A stretch of 7,527 nt of DNA from an uncultured Rhodobacterales bacterium. Lineage in GTDB: Bacteria; Pseudomonadota; Alphaproteobacteria; Rhodobacterales; Rhodobacteraceae. Positions 5,985 through 7,527 of this stretch are shown piece by piece. Each line of letters opens with the position of its first letter. Within the stretch, counting starts at the first letter, position 1. Both the position numbers and the translations under genes were made by a program. The notes under the pieces are model-generated. The model saw only the letters and a list, made by a program, of their open reading frames with translations, was not told where the DNA came from and did not search any database. The stretch spans positions 1 through 7,527 of the forward strand of contig CALCGO010000265.1 of assembly GCA_937901055.1 (NCBI GenBank), in the 5' to 3' direction.

Positions 5985-6610
5985 TCCACCAGTTTTAGAT
6001 AGCTGGCCGTTTGTACCGGACGTTTAGGCTGAACAGACCCGCCGCCAGAAATCATGCGAAAAGACGACGTCCCATCCATGATGAAACCAGCGCCTTGCTC
6101 GGCAAACCCGAAACTTTGCGTATTTTGGGGTGTGCTGCTGAGCGCATCCATATCGACGTTTCGTACATGAAACCGCATCGGCGCGGTGAAGCCTTCCGCG
6201 GGTCCCGTGACGCAACCAATCACGCGGTTAACATCGCCAAAGTCACTGCGAAGCGGCAGCAAAATCATCTCGGCCTGTGCTTCGTTGCCCATTCTATCAA
6301 TCGTATCAAGCCCAAGGTTCGCGATAAGCGAGTGTTCCAACACTTCACCAACAACCGCCGCAAAACGTCGGCGTGTGCTATCGTCAAAGAACGACATCGG
6401 GGATTGCCCACGCACCTCCATACCCATCATTTCGCACAATGTCAGGCCTGCGATCCGCACGCGTACATCCTGCGGATTTAGGCGTTCAAAGATGAACAGG
6501 CTGTCCAAAACATCTGGTATCTGGCGCGGGTCGATATCCGCACGAAGGGGCAATTCGCCGTTTGTCCGCAAGCTTTCCCAATGGGAACGGAGGGTATGGA
6601 TCATAGTCAT
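5981..6610 (-). CDS. PAS-domain protein (PAS_5-like), single domain
   Basis: This 209-residue soluble protein resembles the alphaproteobacterial PAS_5 family. Typical features are HWESLRTNGELPLRADIDP near the N-terminus, then IPDVLDSLFIFERL, VRVRIAGLTLCEMMGMEVRGQ, a central GEVLEHSLIANLGL segment and the strand AEMILLPLRSDFGDVNRVIGCVTG (in part, residues 114-137). These would form one PAS fold over about residues 10-145. The C-terminal 60 residues (glycine- and serine-rich, ending VQTASYLKLVD) look low in structure. No kinase, GGDEF, HTH or membrane segment is attached, so it is at most a stand-alone sensor or adaptor; ligand and partner are unknown. ATG at 6610 is used: AGGA lies 11 bases upstream, longer than ideal, and a second ATG at 6604 would be farther still. 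It is divergent from yicC across an AT-rich region and converges on serB with a 4-bp overlap. Confidence 0.85.
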   Translation of the reverse strand: MTMIHTLRSHWESLRTNGELPLRADIDPRQIPDVLDSLFIFERLNPQDVRVRIAGLTLCEMMGMEVRGQSPMSFFDDSTRRRFAAVVGEVLEHSLIANLGLDTIDRMGNEAQAEMILLPLRSDFGDVNRVIGCVTGPAEGFTAPMRFHVRNVDMDALSSTPQNTQSFGFAEQGAGFIMDGTSSFRMISGGGSVQPKRPVQTASYLKLVD

Positions 6611-6792
6611 AGTCGTACTTTTCCTGTGAAGCGGCCCTGCAAGAACCGAGGATCTTCCCCCGCCGCATCTTAATAGTTACTGTTCCGTTAATGTATAAGA
6701 TTTTAGCGGAATTGTGTGGATTTTGATGCCAATTGGTTAATAGATCGTTAATAGGTTAATGAAATATTTAAGTTATTGAAAAAGGTTAACAG
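6611..6792. promoter_or_regulatory. AT-rich divergent intergenic region with seven TTAA tetramers
   Basis: This gap separates the divergent PAS-like gene and yicC and should hold both promoters. TTAA occurs at 6670, 6688, 6737, 6748, 6756, 6768 and 6786, mostly within GTTAAT or GTTAAC. TATAAG at 6694-6699 could be a plus-strand -10, but no convincing -35 pairs with it. The part from 6670 is much more AT-rich than the flanking genes. Confidence 0.5.
6737..6751. promoter_or_regulatory. Candidate CtrA-binding box (TTAA-N7-TTAA)
   Basis: TTAA at 6737-6740 and TTAA at 6748-6751 are separated by exactly seven bases, matching the alphaproteobacterial CtrA consensus. Read on the minus strand it is TTAACGATCTATTAACC, with the extra C/CC after the half-sites seen in good CtrA sites. 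It lies 41 bases before the yicC ATG and 126 bases before the PAS-like ATG. A third TTAA follows at 6756-6759. Confidence 0.45.
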
Positions 6793-7527
6793 ATGGCACT
6801 GCAATCAATGACAGGGTTCGCGACGGTCTCGGGGGAACATGACGGGGTCGGCTGGGCTTGGGAAATTCGCTCGGTTAACGGGCGCGGGCTTGATGTTCGT
6901 TTGCGCCTGCCGGAAGGGGGCGAAACGTTGGAGCCCGCCATTCGTGCCGCAGTCCCCAAACGCCTCACGCGGGGAAACGTCTCGTTGAACCTGAAACTTT
7001 CACGTATGGCGGATGACGGAACGCCGGTGCTGAACTACGAAAACCTTGCGGCCGTGATTGACGCTGCCGCGCAAGCCAGAACAATCGCGGAGGGGAGCGG
7101 GCTGGAAGTTCGGCCAACCTCGGTCGGCGAATTGTTAACGCAAAAATGGGTTTGGGATACCGGAACGACGGTAAATCTGGACTGGGTCGAGGCCGCAAAG
7201 GCGCAAATCCCGGAGGTCGTCAACATGCTGGTCAACGCACGCCGTGCGGAGGGGTTGGCGATTTTCTCCATCCTGTCAGGGCAGGTGGATACCGCGGAAA
7301 CCCTGTCTAAAGCCGCGCGCGTTTCGTCAGATGCCCGTAACGCCCGCACCGGCGGGGCTTTGCGCGAAAAGGTTTTAGCCGTGCTGGAAATCACCGATCT
7401 TGCGGATGAAAACCGCTTGGCGCAGGAACTCGCGCTGCTGGCGGTGAAGGCCGACGTGACGGAAGAATTGGACCGTCTGGACGCCCATGTCATCGCCGCG
7501 CGTGCATTGCTGGCCGAAAAAGGCCCC
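6793..7527 (+). CDS. yicC: YicC-family endoribonuclease-like protein, 3' end outside window
   Basis: The first 245 residues of a YicC-family protein are present; members are usually about 290 residues, so perhaps 45 are missing. The N-terminal YicC-like domain opens with the diagnostic MALQSMTGFA and continues with WEIRSVNGRGLDVRLRLP and the RGNVSLNLKL strand, where family members carry the same pattern. The C-terminal DUF1732 part has RRAEGLAIFSIL near 150 and the conserved RLAQELALLAVKADVTEELD (about 208-227). Members are conserved bacterial proteins, and E. coli YicC has been described as an RNase; the role here is inferred by family only. The ATG at 6793 has AAAGG seven bases upstream and gives the standard N-terminus. 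In many alphaproteobacteria gmk (guanylate kinase) follows, which would lie outside the window. Confidence 0.94.
   Translation, partial: MALQSMTGFATVSGEHDGVGWAWEIRSVNGRGLDVRLRLPEGGETLEPAIRAAVPKRLTRGNVSLNLKLSRMADDGTPVLNYENLAAVIDAAAQARTIAEGSGLEVRPTSVGELLTQKWVWDTGTTVNLDWVEAAKAQIPEVVNMLVNARRAEGLAIFSILSGQVDTAETLSKAARVSSDARNARTGGALREKVLAVLEITDLADENRLAQELALLAVKADVTEELDRLDAHVIAARALLAEKGP

Noticed and set aside
6011..6629. Plus-strand open frames of 156 and 147 codons opposite the PAS-like gene
   Set aside because: Their compositions look like reverse-strand artefacts, whereas the minus strand gives a coherent PAS-like protein.
1..7527. A novel defence, mobile or RNA-based system
   Set aside because: All coding space is accounted for by recognisable metabolic, regulatory or housekeeping families, and I see no repeat array, terminal inverted repeats, integrase, toxin-antitoxin pair or structured non-coding RNA.

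Overview
The window looks like a chromosomal segment of an alphaproteobacterium, most likely a marine member of the Rhodobacterales (roseobacter group). This rests on the moderate GC content, a class II DAHP synthase, a stand-alone protein resembling the alphaproteobacterial PAS_5 family, YicC, and a TTAA-N7-TTAA motif like the CtrA box of that class. The taxonomic call is inference; there is no rRNA or other marker gene here. Coding density is high and I see no mobile element, tRNA, CRISPR array or phage gene.

Left part (1-3649, all on the minus strand). Reading in the direction of transcription: a GlxA/AraC-type regulator (3649-2681), an acetyl-CoA acetyltransferase-type thiolase (2584-1400), an SDR dehydrogenase of the 3-hydroxyacyl-CoA dehydrogenase kind that overlaps the thiolase stop by ATGA (1403-633), a clear intrinsic terminator (about 601-564), and an HSL-type alpha/beta hydrolase cut by the window edge (566-<1). 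Thiolase plus SDR form a translationally coupled pair suited to beta-oxidation or short-chain 3-ketoacyl-CoA chemistry. The gap upstream of the thiolase holds a 20-bp inverted repeat that could be an operator.

Middle part (3650-5984, plus strand). A 140-bp divergent intergenic region carries a plausible sigma70 promoter and the ribosome binding site of the class II DAHP synthase, the first enzyme of the shikimate pathway. Two bases after its stop a TTG-started serB (phosphoserine phosphatase) begins, with its Shine-Dalgarno inside the DAHP synthase gene. The pair links aromatic and serine synthesis in one transcript.

Right part (5981-7527). A PAS-like single-domain gene on the minus strand converges on serB, the two stops sharing the palindrome CTAG. 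It is divergent from yicC, which runs off the right edge. Between them lies an AT-rich 182-bp region with seven TTAA tetramers, including one TTAA-N7-TTAA.

Most of the window is ordinary core and accessory metabolism. I did not find a convincing new biological system. The points most worth a second look are regulatory: the CtrA-like box, a 9-mer shared by the two intergenic regions flanking the GlxA-type regulator, a terminator stem containing the best ribosome binding site of the hydrolase, and the tight aroG-serB coupling.
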